Notes: generated by a model from the letters alone, not told the origin. Counted from the stretch's first letter, positions 9,682 to 20,373 are shown. The stretch: DNA of 64,000 nt from Afipia clevelandensis ATCC 49720 (GCF_000336555.1 NZ_KB375281.1:811803-875802), one strand, 5' to 3'. Numbers and translations: made by a program.

Positions 9682-10532
9682 GCGGCGTGGCCCCCGACGC
9701 GCCAGCGACACCCGATAGCGCCAAGGGGTCGAGCAATCTCTACATGCGCGTTGTCGCAGCGCTGGTGCTTGCGCCGCTGACCATTGCGATTGCGTGGTTA
9801 GGGGGCTGGATATGGGCCTGTGTCGTCATCGCCGCGGCAGCGCTGTTGTATTTCGAGTGGCTGATGATTGTCGGCGTCTCGAACAACCGGCTCGCGGTTG
9901 TGGCAGGAGTCGCTGCGCTGGCGCTATCCGGCATTTGCCTGATGCTGCGGCGGACGGATATTGCATTCGCGATTGTGGCTGCTGGAATTCTGCTCGCGGC
10001 AGTTTTGACGCAAGGTAAGCGCGGATGGGTTGCTGGCGGGGTGGTTTATGCCGCCGCGGCGCTGATCGCGACGATCCTTGTCCGGCGCGACGCGGAGTTC
10101 GGGTTCATCGGACTGATGTTCGTGCTGCTGGTGGTCTGGGTGACCGACATCGGCGGTTACTTCGCGGGGCGCGGCATCGGCGGTCCCAAACTCTGGCCGC
10201 GTGTCAGCCCGAAGAAGACATGGGCTGGCGCCATCGGCGGACTGGTGCTGGGACTCATCATCGCGGCTGGTTTCGCGCTGCTCGGGTTCGGCAGGATGGG
10301 TCCGTTGCTTCTGCTCGGCGCGGTGCTGTCGGTGGTTTCACAACTCGGCGATCTGTTCGAGTCGGCGGTGAAGCGCCGGTTCGATGTGAAGGATTCGAGC
10401 CATATCATTCCGGGCCACGGCGGTCTGCTGGACCGGCTCGACGGTTTCGTTGCAGCGATTGTTGTTGCTGCTCTCATAGGTTTGACTCGCGGCGGCCTCG
10501 ACGGGATCGGCCGCGGTTTCATGGTTTGGTGA
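9678..10532 (+). CDS. cdsA: Phosphatidate cytidylyltransferase
   Basis: Integral membrane enzyme that converts phosphatidic acid and CTP to CDP-diacylglycerol, the precursor of all phospholipids. Several hydrophobic segments cover the chain, and the C-terminal signature [18 protein letters not shown] (about residues 232-249) is diagnostic. It starts with GTG inside the uppS stop codon. The length of 284 residues is normal. Confidence 0.96.
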   Translation: MSGVAPDAPATPDSAKGSSNLYMRVVAALVLAPLTIAIAWLGGWIWACVVIAAAALLYFEWLMIVGVSNNRLAVVAGVAALALSGICLMLRRTDIAFAIVAAGILLAAVLTQGKRGWVAGGVVYAAAALIATILVRRDAEFGFIGLMFVLLVVWVTDIGGYFAGRGIGGPKLWPRVSPKKTWAGAIGGLVLGLIIAAGFALLGFGRMGPLLLLGAVLSVVSQLGDLFESAVKRRFDVKDSSHIIPGHGGLLDRLDGFVAAIVVAALIGLTRGGLDGIGRGFMVW

Positions 10533-10536
10533 TGTG

Positions 10537-11760
10537 ATGAATGCTGTTCCGTTGCGTAACAACAAGTCCGCAGCCTCGGCAGTGCGGACGGTCACGGTGC
10601 TGGGTGCCACGGGATCCATCGGCGACAGCACGATGGATCTGCTGCGTGCCTCGCCCGAGCGCTATCAGGTCGAGGCGCTGACTGCGAACAGCAATGTGGA
10701 GGGCCTTGCCAAGCTCGCCAGGGAATTTGGCGCGCGCTTTGTCGCCGTCGCCGACGCATCGAAGCTGGGCGAACTGCGCGACGCGCTCGCGGGAACCGAT
10801 ATCGCCAGCGGAGCGGGCGACAGCGCGATTGTCGAAGCAGCGGAACGCTCGGCCGACTGGGTAATGGCGGCGGTCAGCGGCGCGGCGGGCCTGAAACCTG
10901 CGCTGGCGGCTGCGGATCGCGGAGCGACCATCGCGCTCGCCAATAAGGAATGCCTCGTTTGCGCCGGCGACTTCTTCATGGACCGCGCGGCGAAAGCCGG
11001 CGCATGCATTCTGCCGGCGGACTCCGAGCATAACGCGCTGTTTCAGGCGCTCGCATCCGGCAACCGCGAGGAACTGGTTCGCGTCATCATCACCGCGTCC
11101 GGAGGCCCGTTCCGAACCTGGACAGCGGCGGATATCGCGCAGGCGACGCTGGCGCAGGCGTTGAAACATCCGAACTGGAGCATGGGCCAGAAGATCACCA
11201 TCGACTCGGCCTCGATGATGAACAAGGGGCTCGAGGTGATCGAGGCGTCCTATCTGTTCGCTTTGTCGCCGGATGAAATCGACGTGCTGGTGCATCCGCA
11301 GTCCATCGTCCACGGCATGGTGGAGTTTTCCGACCGCTCGGTGATGGCGCAGCTCGGGACCCCCGACATGCGCACGCCCATCGCTCATTGCCTCGGTTGG
11401 CCGGACCGAATCGCGGGCCGTGCGGCGACGCTGGATCTGGCCAAGATCGGCTCACTCACCTTCGAAGCGCCTGATTACGACCGCTTCCCCGGCCTGAAAC
11501 TCGCTTACGATGCACTGCGGACCGGCAACGGCGCGACGACCGTCTACAATGCGGCGAACGAGGTCGCGGTGGCGGCCTTCGTTGCCCAGAAAATCCGGTT
11601 TGGCGGGATCGCCCAGCTTGTCGAGGCGACGCTCAATGCCTGGGTGAGGGCAGGGAATCTCGCGCCGCTGTCGTCCGCGGACGATGCGATTTCCGTTGAC
11701 CATGCTGCGCGAAATAGTGCCGCCGCCCTCTTGCCTCAAATTGCCTTAAAGGCATCGTAG
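10537..11760 (+). CDS. dxr: 1-deoxy-D-xylulose 5-phosphate reductoisomerase
   Basis: Second enzyme of the non-mevalonate isoprenoid pathway; uses NADPH to make methylerythritol phosphate. The NADPH-binding motif [15 protein letters not shown] lies at about residues 18-32. NKECLVCAG and the metal-site region [10 protein letters not shown] are present. It feeds the same lipid carrier made by UppS. The start lies 4 bases after cdsA; a GTG at 10534 directly precedes the chosen ATG. Confidence 0.97.
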   Translation: MNAVPLRNNKSAASAVRTVTVLGATGSIGDSTMDLLRASPERYQVEALTANSNVEGLAKLAREFGARFVAVADASKLGELRDALAGTDIASGAGDSAIVEAAERSADWVMAAVSGAAGLKPALAAADRGATIALANKECLVCAGDFFMDRAAKAGACILPADSEHNALFQALASGNREELVRVIITASGGPFRTWTAADIAQATLAQALKHPNWSMGQKITIDSASMMNKGLEVIEASYLFALSPDEIDVLVHPQSIVHGMVEFSDRSVMAQLGTPDMRTPIAHCLGWPDRIAGRAATLDLAKIGSLTFEAPDYDRFPGLKLAYDALRTGNGATTVYNAANEVAVAAFVAQKIRFGGIAQLVEATLNAWVRAGNLAPLSSADDAISVDHAARNSAAALLPQIALKAS

Positions 11761-11791
11761 TGCGGTTGGGACCCGGGCCGGGCGGCCCGTT

Positions 11792-12955
11792 GTGAGGGAT
11801 TGGGTTGTGGATTTTTTCCTGAGTGGTTTCAATACGTTGAGTCATGGCCTGATCGGTTACATCATTCCGTTCCTGTTCGTCCTGACCATCGTCGTTTTCT
11901 TCCATGAGCTTGGCCATTTCCTCGTTGCCCGCTGGGCCGGGGTGAAGGTTCTGACGTTCTCGCTTGGCTTCGGCCCGGAACTGTTCGGCTTCAACGACCG
12001 CCATGGCACCCGCTGGAAGGTGTCTGCCATCCCGCTCGGCGGTTACGTCAAGTTCTTCGGCGACGATTCCGAGGCCAGCACGCCGTCCGCCGATACGCTT
12101 CAGACCATGACCGCGGATGAGCGCAAGGTCAGCTTCCATCACAAGAAGGTCGGGCCGCGCGCTGCCATCGTGGCTGCGGGGCCGATTGCCAATTTCCTGC
12201 TCGCGATTGTGATTTTTGCTGCGCTCTTTACGTTTTTCGGCAAGCCCAGCCAGACCGCGCGGGTCGATGCCATTCAGGAAAACAGCGCAGCGGCGGCAGC
12301 CGGGTTCAAGATCGGCGACATCGTGACAGCCATCAATGGCGATGCCATCGAGAGCTTCACCGAGATGCAGCGCATCGTCAGCACCAAGGCGGGCGTGCCG
12401 ATGGTGTTCACGGTCAAGCGTGGCGATGACGTCGTAAAGCTGAACGGAACGCCGCAGCTTCGCGAGATCAAGGACACCTTCGGGAATGTCCATCGGGTCG
12501 GGATTCTCGGAATCACCCGCGCGACGGGGCCGGGTGATGTTGTCACCAAACCAGTGAATCCAGCGACCGCTGTTTGGCTGGGCGTGAAGGAAACCTGGTT
12601 CGTTGTTGACCGGACTTTCTCCTACATTGGCGGGATTTTCACCGGCCGGGAAAACGCAGATCAGGTCGGTGGCCCGATCCGAATCGCCCAGATATCGGGG
12701 CAGGTGGCCACGATCGGGCTTTCAGCCCTGATTCACCTGGCTGCGGTACTCTCGGTCTCGATTGGCCTTTTGAACCTGTTTCCGGTGCCGCTGCTCGATG
12801 GCGGTCACCTTTTGTTCTACGCGATCGAGGCGATCCGCGGCAAACCGCTGTCCGAGCGCTCGCAGGAGCTGGGTTTCCGTGTCGGACTGGCTCTGGTGCT
12901 GATGCTGATGCTGTTTGCGACCTACAACGACATCCTGCATTTGGCGGCGTCCTGA
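11792..12955 (+). CDS. rseP: Site-2 metalloprotease RseP
   Basis: Inner-membrane zinc protease that cleaves anti-sigma factors or signal peptides within the membrane. The zinc motif HELGH is at residues 38-42 in the first membrane helix, a single PDZ domain spans about 130-215, and PVPLLDGGH near residue 330 supplies the third ligand region. At about 387 residues it is shorter than the two-PDZ E. coli protein, typical of alphaproteobacteria. The start is uncertain: GTG at 11792 is used here and a later GTG at 11807 is possible. Confidence 0.94.
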   Translation: MRDWVVDFFLSGFNTLSHGLIGYIIPFLFVLTIVVFFHELGHFLVARWAGVKVLTFSLGFGPELFGFNDRHGTRWKVSAIPLGGYVKFFGDDSEASTPSADTLQTMTADERKVSFHHKKVGPRAAIVAAGPIANFLLAIVIFAALFTFFGKPSQTARVDAIQENSAAAAAGFKIGDIVTAINGDAIESFTEMQRIVSTKAGVPMVFTVKRGDDVVKLNGTPQLREIKDTFGNVHRVGILGITRATGPGDVVTKPVNPATAVWLGVKETWFVVDRTFSYIGGIFTGRENADQVGGPIRIAQISGQVATIGLSALIHLAAVLSVSIGLLNLFPVPLLDGGHLLFYAIEAIRGKPLSERSQELGFRVGLALVLMLMLFATYNDILHLAAS

Positions 12956-13125
12956 TTGCGGCTTTTTTACAGGCGTGGCCGATCAGCAACGTCTTGTTGG
13001 GAAATTGGAATTGCGCTGAGAAACGTCGTTTGCCCGTCAGGCAAAATTGGCTACAAGCAGTGCAACAATTGGGGAATCTCCCGGCCCGGTTTGGCCGGCT
13101 TTGGAATGACAAGGGCGCCTGGCGC

Positions 13126-15672
13126 ATGATGGTTGGATTGCGAGTGCTAAGGGGCGGTTTGACCGCTGCCCTGATCATGTTTGCTTTGCCGGTTGCCGCT
13201 GTGGCGACCGCCTCGCTCGTATCGTCGCAGGCTGTTGCCCAGACCGCGGCCTCTATCGGCGTGGAAGGTAACCGCCGTATCGAAGCCGATACCATTCGCT
13301 CCTACTTCAAGCCCGGCCCCAACGGACGCCTCGACAGCGCCCGGATCGACGATGGTCTCAAGGCCCTGATCGAGACCGGCCTGTTCCAGGACGTGAAGAT
13401 CAACCAGGCAGGCGGCCGGCTGGTCGTTGTGGTCGTCGAGAACCCGGTCATCGGCCGCGTGGCTTTCGAAGGCAACAAGAAGGTCAAGGACGAGCAGCTT
13501 CAGGCCGAAGTCCAGTCCAAGCCTCGCGGAACCCTGTCGCGTGCGATGGTGCAGTCCGATACAGCGCGTATCACCGAAATCTATCGCCGCAACGGACGTT
13601 ATGACGTCAAGGTCGAGCCGAAGATTATCGACCAGCCGAACAATCGCGTCGATCTGGTTTTTGAAGTCAGCGAAGGCGTCAAGACCGGCGTGAAGTCGAT
13701 CGAGTTCGTCGGCAACCAGGCCTTTTCGGCTTATCGCCTGCGGGACATCATCAAGACCCGTGAGTCCAATTTCCTCAGCTTCCTTGGCAACAACGACGTC
13801 TACGATCCGGATCGGGTCGAGGCGGATCGTGACGTGCTGCGCCGTTTCTATCTGAAGAACGGTTATGCCGACGTTCAGATCGTCGCGGCGCTGACCGAGT
13901 ACGACCCGGAGCGCAAGGGCTTCCTCGTGACCTTCAAGATCGAGGAAGGCCAGCAGTACCGGGTGGGATCGGTGGAATTCCAGTCGAGCATCGCGACCCT
14001 CGATGGCAATTCGTTCCGCAGCCTGTCACGTGTGAGCGTCGGCTCGGTCTACAACGCCGAGGCGGTCGAAAAGTCGGTCGAGGAAATGTCGATCGAGGCC
14101 TCGCGCCGCGGCTACGCTTTCGCGACCGTGAAGCCGCGCGGCGACCGCAACTTCGAGGCGCACACGGTGTCGATCGTGTTCGCAATCGACGAGGGTCCGC
14201 GCACTTACATCGAGCGAATCAACATTCGCGGTAACACCCGTACCCGCGACTACGTCATTCGCCGTGAGTTCGATATTTCGGAAGGCGATGCCTATAACCG
14301 CGCGCTGGTCGATCGCGCCGAGCGCCGCCTGAAGAATCTCGATTACTTCAAGACCGTGAAGATCGTTCCCGAACCGGGTTCGTCGTCGGACCGGGTCGTC
14401 CTGAATGTCGATCTCGAGGAAAAATCCACCGGCGACTTCTCGGTGTCCGGAGGCTACTCGACGGCTGACGGCTTCCTCGGTGAAGTCAGCATCTCGGAGC
14501 GCAACCTGCTGGGCCGCGGTCTTTATGCGAAGGCCGCGGTTCAGTACGGCCAGCGCACGCAGGGCTATCAGCTCTCATTCGTGGAGCCGTATCTTCTCGG
14601 CTATCGCGTCGCGCTGGGTCTCGACTTCTATCAGCGCAAGCAGCTTGCCTCGAGCTACGTGTCGTACGACTCCAAGTCGATGGGCTTCAGCCCGCGCCTC
14701 GGTTTCCAGCTCCGCGAAGACCTGAACCTGCAACTGCGTTATTCGATTTCGCAGCAGGAAATCACGCTGCCGTATTATCTGACGAACTGTAACAACTTTG
14801 GTTCGGGTATCCCCGGTAGCTCTTATTTTCCGACCCCGGCATACCTTGCTGCGGGTGGTGATACCACCAACCAGAATGGCGGCACGGCTTACAGCCCGGT
14901 TATCGGCGGCAACAATTGTTTTATCGACGGTGAAGCCTCCGCTGCAGTCAAACAGGCTCTTGCCAACGGTCCGGTTGTGACCTCGGCGGTCGGTTACACG
15001 CTTCAGTACAATACCCTTGATAACAACAAGAATCCGAGCAGCGGTATTCTCGCGGTCCTCAATCAGGACTTCGCCGGTGTTGGCGGCGACGTCAGCTACC
15101 TGAAGACCGTTGGCGATGTGAAGCTCTACACGCCGGTCGTGTCCGATATCATCGGCGTGCTGCGGGTGCAGGGCGGTGTGTTGACCGATACCGGCAAGGG
15201 TCTGCGCATGCTGGATCACTTCCAGATGGGACCGAATCTGGTTCGCGGTTTCGCACCGCAGGGTCTCGGCCCGCGCGATATCAGCACGATCAACTATAAC
15301 GGTTATGGCGATGCGCTGGGCGGCACCAAGTACTGGGGTGCTTCGGTCGAATTGCAGATGCCGTTCTGGTTCCTGCCCAAGGAAATCGGCCTGAAGGGTG
15401 CGGTCTATGCTGACGCCGGTTCGGTGTTTGGATACGAAGGCGCGACTTCGATTGTCCAAGGTGGTGCCTGTAACGGTTCAGCGTTATCCAATGCGCAAAA
15501 CCAGTGTATTCAGCTGGTTGGTGACGACGGCCTGATCCGGTCGTCGGTCGGTGTCGGCCTGATCTGGCAATCGCCGTTCGGTCCGCTGCGCTTCGACTAC
15601 GCGGTGCCGCTGACCAAGGGTACATACGACCGAACCCAGGAATTCCGGTTCGGCGGCGGTACGTCCTTCTGA
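13126..15672 (+). CDS. bamA: Outer membrane assembly factor BamA
   Basis: Omp85-family outer membrane protein that inserts beta-barrel proteins. After a signal peptide ending in SQAVAQ come five POTRA repeats (roughly residues 35-435), then a 16-strand barrel ending in a typical C-terminal Phe (GGGTSF). The VRGF motif, here LVRGFAPQGLG, marks the barrel loop 6. The frame is open 44 codons upstream of the chosen ATG 13126, but that segment is not signal-like. It is downstream of rseP in the usual order. Confidence 0.96.
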   Translation: MMVGLRVLRGGLTAALIMFALPVAAVATASLVSSQAVAQTAASIGVEGNRRIEADTIRSYFKPGPNGRLDSARIDDGLKALIETGLFQDVKINQAGGRLVVVVVENPVIGRVAFEGNKKVKDEQLQAEVQSKPRGTLSRAMVQSDTARITEIYRRNGRYDVKVEPKIIDQPNNRVDLVFEVSEGVKTGVKSIEFVGNQAFSAYRLRDIIKTRESNFLSFLGNNDVYDPDRVEADRDVLRRFYLKNGYADVQIVAALTEYDPERKGFLVTFKIEEGQQYRVGSVEFQSSIATLDGNSFRSLSRVSVGSVYNAEAVEKSVEEMSIEASRRGYAFATVKPRGDRNFEAHTVSIVFAIDEGPRTYIERINIRGNTRTRDYVIRREFDISEGDAYNRALVDRAERRLKNLDYFKTVKIVPEPGSSSDRVVLNVDLEEKSTGDFSVSGGYSTADGFLGEVSISERNLLGRGLYAKAAVQYGQRTQGYQLSFVEPYLLGYRVALGLDFYQRKQLASSYVSYDSKSMGFSPRLGFQLREDLNLQLRYSISQQEITLPYYLTNCNNFGSGIPGSSYFPTPAYLAAGGDTTNQNGGTAYSPVIGGNNCFIDGEASAAVKQALANGPVVTSAVGYTLQYNTLDNNKNPSSGILAVLNQDFAGVGGDVSYLKTVGDVKLYTPVVSDIIGVLRVQGGVLTDTGKGLRMLDHFQMGPNLVRGFAPQGLGPRDISTINYNGYGDALGGTKYWGASVELQMPFWFLPKEIGLKGAVYADAGSVFGYEGATSIVQGGACNGSALSNAQNQCIQLVGDDGLIRSSVGVGLIWQSPFGPLRFDYAVPLTKGTYDRTQEFRFGGGTSF

Positions 15673-15700
15673 GCTCAAACCGGGCTCGTTCATCGACCTT

Positions 15701-15741
15701 GCGGGTTCCAGCCATCCGGTTGGGACCCGCTCGACTATTTT
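15701..15741 (+). terminator. Probable bamA terminator
   Basis: A 10-bp stem with one G-U pair (15701-15710 with 15721-15730) and a 10-base loop is followed by CGACTATTTT, a short T-rich run. It suggests that lpxD and later genes are at least partly transcribed from a separate promoter. Confidence 0.6.
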
Positions 15742-15816
15742 GTTGCAGGCATTTTCCTTCTCCGGTCAGGAACTGGTGTCGCGGGAAAGTGCGTTTTCCT
15801 GACCGCGGCGGGTGGA

Positions 15817-16902
15817 ATGACGCAAAGGACCTTCTTTAAACGTCCTTCACCGGTGACTCTGGCGGACCTCGCCGCGCTCACCGGTGCGCAACTTGCCGAC
15901 TCGTCCATGGGCGGCAAGACCATCGCAGGAGCCGCCTCGCTGGACAGGGCCGGGCCCAGCCATCTGACATTCTGCGAAAGCAAGAAATACACGGCCCAGC
16001 TTGAGCAGACCTACGCGGGGGCCATTCTGGTCAACGAGCGCATGGAAGGCAGCGTTCCTCCGCGTGTCGCCGTGCTCCGCGTGGCTGAGCCCTACAAGGC
16101 CTTCGTCGCGGCCATGCGCGCGCTCTATCCCGATACGCTGCGGCCTGCGTCCTGGTTCGACAGCGAGGGTGTGGCTGCGAGCGCGGTGATCCATTTCACC
16201 GCCTATCTCGAAGACGACGTCGTGGTCGATCCGCTCGCCGTCATCGGACCGGACGTCGAAATCGGCTCCGGGACGGTGATCGGGGCGGGGGCCGTCATCG
16301 GCGCGGGCGTCCGGATCGGGCGCGACTGTCATATTGGCGCGAATGCCTCGGTGCTGTGCGCCTTTATCGGCAACGATGTGATCATCCATCCGGGGTGCCG
16401 GATCGGGCAGGACGGGTTCGGCTACCTGATGGGCGCCAAGGGCCATCAGAAGGTGCCGCAGGCGGGCCGGGTCATTATCCAGAACGGGGTCGAGATCGGG
16501 GCGGGCTGCACCATCGACCGCGGGGCGCTGAATGACACGGTGATCGGCGAAGGCAGCAAGATCGACAACCTTGTCCAGATCGGCCACAACGTCGTCATCG
16601 GCCGCAATTGTGTGGTGGTCAGCCAGAGCGGAATTGCCGGCAGTTCCATTTTGGGCGACGGCGTTGTGCTTGCCGCCCGGATTGGTGTCAGCGATCACGC
16701 CGTCATCGGCGATGGTGCGCAGATTGCGGCCCGGAGCAGCGTTGTCGGCGAGGTGCCTGCGGGCGCACGCTGGGGCGGCTCGCCGGCCAAGCCGATCAAG
16801 CAGTTCTTCCGCGAACTGTTCGAGGTTGAGCGCCTTGGCCGCGAGGGCAGTGCGAAACTAAAATCAAGGCCGTCCGGTTCGGGCGACGAGGAACAGAGAT
16901 AA
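15817..16902 (+). CDS. lpxD: UDP-3-O-acylglucosamine N-acyltransferase
   Basis: Third step of lipid A synthesis: transfers a 3-hydroxyacyl chain from acyl carrier protein to the glucosamine amine. The N-terminal uridine-binding domain (about residues 1-105) precedes a left-handed beta helix of hexapeptide repeats such as [16 protein letters not shown]. The active-site His region is GHNVVIG. At 361 residues it is normal. Its TAA shares a base with the fabZ ATG. Confidence 0.97.
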   Translation: MTQRTFFKRPSPVTLADLAALTGAQLADSSMGGKTIAGAASLDRAGPSHLTFCESKKYTAQLEQTYAGAILVNERMEGSVPPRVAVLRVAEPYKAFVAAMRALYPDTLRPASWFDSEGVAASAVIHFTAYLEDDVVVDPLAVIGPDVEIGSGTVIGAGAVIGAGVRIGRDCHIGANASVLCAFIGNDVIIHPGCRIGQDGFGYLMGAKGHQKVPQAGRVIIQNGVEIGAGCTIDRGALNDTVIGEGSKIDNLVQIGHNVVIGRNCVVVSQSGIAGSSILGDGVVLAARIGVSDHAVIGDGAQIAARSSVVGEVPAGARWGGSPAKPIKQFFRELFEVERLGREGSAKLKSRPSGSGDEEQR

Positions 16903-17360
16903 TGGACGAGAAGGCGCCAATCACCATCGAGGCGGTGGACATCGGGCAGATCCTGAAAACCCTGCCGCATCGCTATCCCATGCTGCTGATCGACCGCGTG
17001 ATCGACATCCGCAAGGACTTCAGCGGCATCGGCATCAAGAACGTCTCGGCCAACGAACCGGTGTTCCAGGGGCATTTTCCAAACCGGCCTATTTACCCGG
17101 GCGTGCTGATGATCGAGGGCATGGCGCAGACGGCCGGGGTGATCGGCATGCTGTCGACCGAAACCGACCGTCCGACGGCGGTGTATTTCCTCACCATCGA
17201 CAAGTGCAAGTTTCGCAAGCCCACCGGGCCGGGCAACATTATCGAATATCACATGCGGCTGGTGACACGGCGGCGGGACATGTGGTGGTTTCACGGGGAC
17301 GCCAAGGTCAACGGTGAAATCGTCGCCCAGGCCGATGTCGGGGCCATGCTCGCCGACTGA
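16902..17360 (+). CDS. fabZ: 3-hydroxyacyl-ACP dehydratase FabZ
   Basis: Dehydrates 3-hydroxyacyl-ACP in fatty acid elongation and so competes with LpxA and LpxD for the same substrate. The hot-dog fold motifs [13 protein letters not shown] (His near residue 25) and [18 protein letters not shown] (active-site Glu in the second) are present. The length of 152 residues is typical. It overlaps lpxD by one base, so the supply of acyl chains and their use are tightly coupled. Confidence 0.97.
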   Translation: MDEKAPITIEAVDIGQILKTLPHRYPMLLIDRVIDIRKDFSGIGIKNVSANEPVFQGHFPNRPIYPGVLMIEGMAQTAGVIGMLSTETDRPTAVYFLTIDKCKFRKPTGPGNIIEYHMRLVTRRRDMWWFHGDAKVNGEIVAQADVGAMLAD

Positions 17361-17366
17361 CCCCTT

Positions 17367-17391
17367 GTCATCATGCGTAACAATTGATGAC
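17367..17391 (+). repeat. Short inverted repeat after fabZ
   Basis: GTCATCA (17367-17373) and TGATGAC (17385-17391) form a perfect 7-bp inverted repeat around an 11-base spacer, 6 bases after fabZ. It lacks a T-run. It may be a weak hairpin or an operator in the 141-base fabZ-lpxA gap. Confidence 0.35.
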
Positions 17392-17501
17392 CACGCCACA
17401 CCGCCTTCGTCGCGGATGACAGGCGAGCTACATTGTAAGATGTCACATCGTCCGCGGGGCCGGCTTCGGCTGCGTGAAAGGCATGCGGACAAGAGGAATT
17501 G

Positions 17502-18332
17502 ATGAGCAAGATTGATTCAACTGCACGAATTGAGGATGGAGCCATAATTGGCGACGGCGTTACCATCGGTCCATATTGTGTTGTCGGACCGAACGTGACG
17601 ATAGGTGCGGACTGCGTGCTGCAGGCTCATGTCAGCATCAGCGGCCACACCACGCTGGGCGCAGGCTGCAGGGTGTTTCCGTTCGCCTCGCTCGGCGGGG
17701 CGCCGCAGGATCTTGGCTATCGCAACGAGCCAACCACGCTGGAGATCGGCGAAGGCTGCATCATCCGCGAAAGCGTGACCATGAATGTCGGGACCATGAA
17801 GGGCGGTGGCAAGACCCGCGTCGGCAAGAATGGATTCTTCATGGCCTATTCGCATGTCGGTCACGATTGCACCGTCGGCGACAGTGTGATCTTCGCCAAC
17901 AGCGCCACGCTCGGCGGACATTGCGAGATCGGCGACTTCGTCTATTTCGGCGGCCTCTCGGCGGCGCACCAGTTCGTCCGGATCGGAGCGCAGGCCATGA
18001 TCGGCGGTGTTTCCGGCCTTCGTCACGATGTGATTCCGTATGGCCTTGCCAGCGGTCAGTTCGCACATCTCGAAGGATTGAATGTTGTCGGCATGCGCCG
18101 CCGTGGTTTCAATGCCACGCGGCTGCGGGTCGTTCGGGATTTTTATCAGCAGTTGTTTCACGGCGGCGGCATCTTTGCCGCGCGGCTGGAATCATTGCGA
18201 CCGATGGCGAGCGCTGATCCAGCAATCGCGGAAATTCTGGCATTCATCGATCTGGGCGAGAAGCGTCCGCTCTGCATGGCCCACAACAATCCGAATAAAT
18301 CAACCGAACGGTCTCACCTCGAAGCACGATGA
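17502..18332 (+). CDS. lpxA: UDP-N-acetylglucosamine acyltransferase
   Basis: First step of lipid A synthesis: adds a 3-hydroxyacyl chain to UDP-GlcNAc. Hexapeptide repeats fill residues 1-180, the active-site region is AYSHVGHDC (about residues 115-123), and a helical C-terminal domain follows. At 276 residues it is slightly longer than E. coli LpxA (262). The ATG at 17502 has AGAGGA 5-6 bases upstream. Its end overlaps lpxI (ATGA). Confidence 0.97.
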   Translation: MSKIDSTARIEDGAIIGDGVTIGPYCVVGPNVTIGADCVLQAHVSISGHTTLGAGCRVFPFASLGGAPQDLGYRNEPTTLEIGEGCIIRESVTMNVGTMKGGGKTRVGKNGFFMAYSHVGHDCTVGDSVIFANSATLGGHCEIGDFVYFGGLSAAHQFVRIGAQAMIGGVSGLRHDVIPYGLASGQFAHLEGLNVVGMRRRGFNATRLRVVRDFYQQLFHGGGIFAARLESLRPMASADPAIAEILAFIDLGEKRPLCMAHNNPNKSTERSHLEAR

Positions 18333-19183
18333 CAGCACCCCCTGCATTGTTCCCGACGGTCGGCATCATTGCAGGAGGCGGAGTGCTGCCGTTTTCGGTC
18401 GCGGAACTGCTTCGCGCCCGGGGCCGCCCGGCATTTCTGTTCGCGATCCGCGGCTTCTGCGATCCTGTGCGTGTGGCGCAGTATCCTCATCACTGGATCG
18501 CGCTCGGTCAGGTCGGCCGATTGACGCGCCTGCTGCGCGCTGAAAGTTGCGATGACGTTGTGTTCATCGGCGGACTGGTCAGGCCTGCATTATCCGAAAT
18601 CCGTCTCGATCTCGGTACGCTTCGCGCTGTTCCGGCGATTGCAAAGGCGCTGCGCGGTGGTGACGATCATCTTCTGACCGGTATCAGCCGCATTTTTGAA
18701 GATCACGGCTTTCGCGTTGTCGGCATCCAGGATGTCGCGCCGGAATTGGTCATGCCGGAGGGGAGCATCACGCGCAGCACGCCCGATGCGGATGCGCTGG
18801 CCGACATCGCGAAAGGGCGCGAATTGATGCGCGCAATCAGCCCGTTTGACGTTGGTCAGGCCGTGGTCGTGATCGACGGGCATGTGGTTGCGGTTGAGGA
18901 CATCGAGGGCACCGATCAACTTCTGGCGCGGGTGGCGCGCTTGCGGGCGGAAAAGAGAATTCGCGCCAAGCCGGGACGCGGCGTGTTGGTGAAGACGCCG
19001 AAGGTGCAGCAGGATTTGCGGTTCGATCTTCCGACGCTCGGGCCGAAGACCATCGACGGCATCGTTGCCGCCGGACTGGCGGGCATCGGTATCGTCGCAG
19101 GCCGCACGCTGGTCGCCGAAGCTGATGTGATGACGGCGAAAGCCGATGCGGCAGGACTGTTCGTCACGGGATTGCCGCTGTGA
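18329..19183 (+). CDS. lpxI: UDP-2,3-diacylglucosamine pyrophosphatase LpxI
   Basis: Hydrolyses UDP-2,3-diacylglucosamine to lipid X, the step done by LpxH in gammaproteobacteria. The protein (284 residues) starts with the LpxI N-terminal signature VGIIAGGGVLPFSVAELL. The C-terminal catalytic domain contains GRGVLVKTPKVQQDLRFDLP and ends near GLFVTG. It belongs to the former DUF1009 family. It sits between lpxA and lpxB, overlapping both by four bases, as expected for the missing lipid A step. Confidence 0.95.
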   Translation: MTAPPALFPTVGIIAGGGVLPFSVAELLRARGRPAFLFAIRGFCDPVRVAQYPHHWIALGQVGRLTRLLRAESCDDVVFIGGLVRPALSEIRLDLGTLRAVPAIAKALRGGDDHLLTGISRIFEDHGFRVVGIQDVAPELVMPEGSITRSTPDADALADIAKGRELMRAISPFDVGQAVVVIDGHVVAVEDIEGTDQLLARVARLRAEKRIRAKPGRGVLVKTPKVQQDLRFDLPTLGPKTIDGIVAAGLAGIGIVAGRTLVAEADVMTAKADAAGLFVTGLPL

Positions 19184-20349
19184 GCGGCGGAAAAACCCTG
19201 CAAGGGCCAAAGGTCTTCGTGATCGCCGCGGAGGAATCCGGAGACCGGCTCGGCGCAGGTCTGATCAAGGCGTTGCGCGAGAGGCTCGGACCGGCTGCGA
19301 CATTCTCTGGCATCGGCGGCAGTCACATGGCGGAGCAGGGGCTGGTATCCCTGTTTCCGACAGAGCAATTGGCGATCATCGGCCTCGTGGCCATTCCCAA
19401 GCGCCTGCCGATGATCCTGCGGCGGATTCGGGAGGCGACTGACGCGGTCATCGCGGCAAAACCCGACGTGCTGGTGATTATCGACAGCCCGGATTTCACG
19501 CATCGGGTGGCGCGGCGCGTTCGTGCGGCTAATCCTTCCATTCCGATTGTTAATTATGTTTCGCCGACAGTCTGGGTCTGGCGGCCGGGCCGGGCCCGGA
19601 AGATGCGCGCTTACGTCGATCGCCTGCTCGCGGTTCTGCCGTTCGAGCCGGAGGTTCACCGCAAACTCGGCGGTCCACCGTGCAGCTATGTCGGTCATCC
19701 GCTGCTGGATGATCTCGGCGCATTGAGGCCGGATGCGGATGAGCAGGCACGGCGCGCGGCGCAGCCTCCCGTATTGCTGGTGCTGCCGGGAAGCCGGCGT
19801 AGCGAGATCAGGCGCAACATGGCGATCTTTGGCGAGACGCTTCGTCTGTTGCGGGAACAGGGCGTGGTGTTCGAGCCGGTCTTGCCGACGATACCGCATC
19901 TGGTCGAAGCGGTTCGCGCATCCGCTGCGACCTGGCCTGTGCGGCCAACCATCGTCGCCAGTGAATCGGACAAGCGAGCCGCCTTCCGCGTGGCGCGCGC
20001 CGCGCTCGCCAAGTCGGGCACGGTGACGCTGGAACTCGCGCTCGCTGGTGTGCCGATGGTAACGGCTTATCGCGTCACCGAGCTGGAAGCGTTTATCGCG
20101 CGCCGTGTGATCCAGACCTCGTCGATCATTCTGCCCAACCTCATTCTGGGCGAGAACGTGATTCCGGAATTCCTGCAGCAGGATTTCACGGCTGAAAACC
20201 TCGCGCCGGCCTTGCGCGATGTTCTTGCCGACACGCCGGCGCGGCAGCGCCAGTTCGAGGCCTTTGCGAAGATCGAGCAGATCATGTCCACCGGCGGCAG
20301 GAAACCGAGCGTACTTGCCGCCGAAGGCGTCATGGCGGCGATACGGTAG
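19180..20349 (+). CDS. lpxB: Lipid A disaccharide synthase
   Basis: Glycosyltransferase family 19 enzyme joining lipid X and UDP-diacylglucosamine. The N-terminal AAEESGDRLGAGLIKAL (about residues 11-27), the segment YVSPTVWVWRPGRARKM and the nucleotide-binding region LPGSRRSEIRRN are family hallmarks. At 389 residues the length is typical. It starts with a GTG that overlaps the lpxI stop and is the last gene of the plus-strand cluster. Confidence 0.97.
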   Translation: MSGGKTLQGPKVFVIAAEESGDRLGAGLIKALRERLGPAATFSGIGGSHMAEQGLVSLFPTEQLAIIGLVAIPKRLPMILRRIREATDAVIAAKPDVLVIIDSPDFTHRVARRVRAANPSIPIVNYVSPTVWVWRPGRARKMRAYVDRLLAVLPFEPEVHRKLGGPPCSYVGHPLLDDLGALRPDADEQARRAAQPPVLLVLPGSRRSEIRRNMAIFGETLRLLREQGVVFEPVLPTIPHLVEAVRASAATWPVRPTIVASESDKRAAFRVARAALAKSGTVTLELALAGVPMVTAYRVTELEAFIARRVIQTSSIILPNLILGENVIPEFLQQDFTAENLAPALRDVLADTPARQRQFEAFAKIEQIMSTGGRKPSVLAAEGVMAAIR

Positions 20350-20373
20350 TTCAGCCGCTGTATCAGACAACGA

